A stretch of DNA of 64,000 nt from Anisakis pegreffii (taxonomy: Eukaryota > Nematoda > Chromadorea > Rhabditida > Anisakidae): contig JAPYMA010000143.1 of NCBI GenBank assembly GCA_035041965.1, positions 124,001 through 188,000 on the forward strand. The letters run 5' to 3'. The position numbers and the translations under genes were made by a program. Positions within the stretch are counted from its first letter, which is position 1; each line of letters begins with the position of its first letter. The notes beneath the pieces are model-generated. The model ran no database searches. It was given only the letters and a program-made list of their open reading frames with translations, and was not told where the DNA came from. Shown one piece after another: positions 63,901 to 64,000 of this stretch.

Positions 63901-64000
63901 ATGATTAAGAAAAAATGAACACATACATGTGGTGAGACACCCCAAAAACTGCTTACTCACCACTGATTCAACAACATCGTCCGTGTGCTGAACACAGTCT
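60972..64000 (-). CDS. bmk-1: Kinesin-5 (BimC/Eg5 type), C-terminal part (partial)
   Basis: Mitotic plus-end motor that cross-links spindle microtubules; only the distal stalk and tail are here. Minus-strand exons: 64000-63961 (cut by the window edge), 63721-63596, 63116-62829, 62644-62546, 62289-62179, 61912-61804, 61523-61402 and 61085-60972 (stop TAG). They join in frame to about 336 codons. The first two thirds are coiled coil (RKTQEEMNAKWADERRKR, RHQVEQTFSDNQLACIK, AMNRRVNDLVDMLKDVN). The tail has the BimC box: GETPVRVAREFPTEAVEI, aligning without gaps to the vertebrate pattern TPxRxxxxFPxxxVxxxxxxxxL. The Thr of TP is the position phosphorylated by Cdk1 in Eg5. The last exon reads PRESLLEIPSNVLSPQTLKG to DDEQVH. 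The motor domain lies beyond the right edge. Symbol by analogy with C. elegans. Confidence 0.78.

Overview
The window is eukaryotic nuclear DNA, almost certainly from a nematode. It is AT-rich. Genes are split into short exons with GT...AG introns whose acceptors are mostly TTTCAG-like. Several start codons lie just downstream of an extra acceptor-like site, which fits spliced-leader trans-splicing. The protein families also fit: a FMRFamide-type peptide receptor, a nematode-type globin and two aspin-like (pepsin-inhibitor-3) secreted proteins. I cannot name the species. Exon models below were built by hand from homology, splice motifs and codon phase.

Layout. (1) 517-6326, plus: the 3' part of a GAP1/RASA-type RasGAP gene with nine exons (end of the RasGAP domain, PH domain, C-terminal helices). 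(2) 6327-40000: about 33 kb with no gene I can defend. It holds microsatellites, a 6.35-kb higher-order satellite (13469-19822), a triple GC-box cluster (21756-21891), an old 0.5-kb tandem duplication (27633-28582), perfect hairpins and a few doubtful exon-like segments. (3) 40058-46004, plus: a nine-exon FMRFamide-like peptide GPCR. (4) 47235 to about 48380, plus: two exons of a globin. (5) 49947-50870, plus: a tiny secreted-protein gene with two tandem copies of its last exon. (6) 53078-55875 and 56575-58894, plus: two tandem pepsin-inhibitor-like genes, the first with a mucin-like repeat tail. (7) 64000-60972, minus: the 3' part of a kinesin-5 gene ending in a BimC box, convergent with (6).

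The genes do not form a pathway. The only local functional cluster is the pair of paralogous secreted inhibitors, with the small secreted protein just upstream. The least ordinary items are the phased higher-order satellite, the duplicated alternative last exon with a paired 24-bp inverted-repeat element beside it, and the set of perfect foldbacks.
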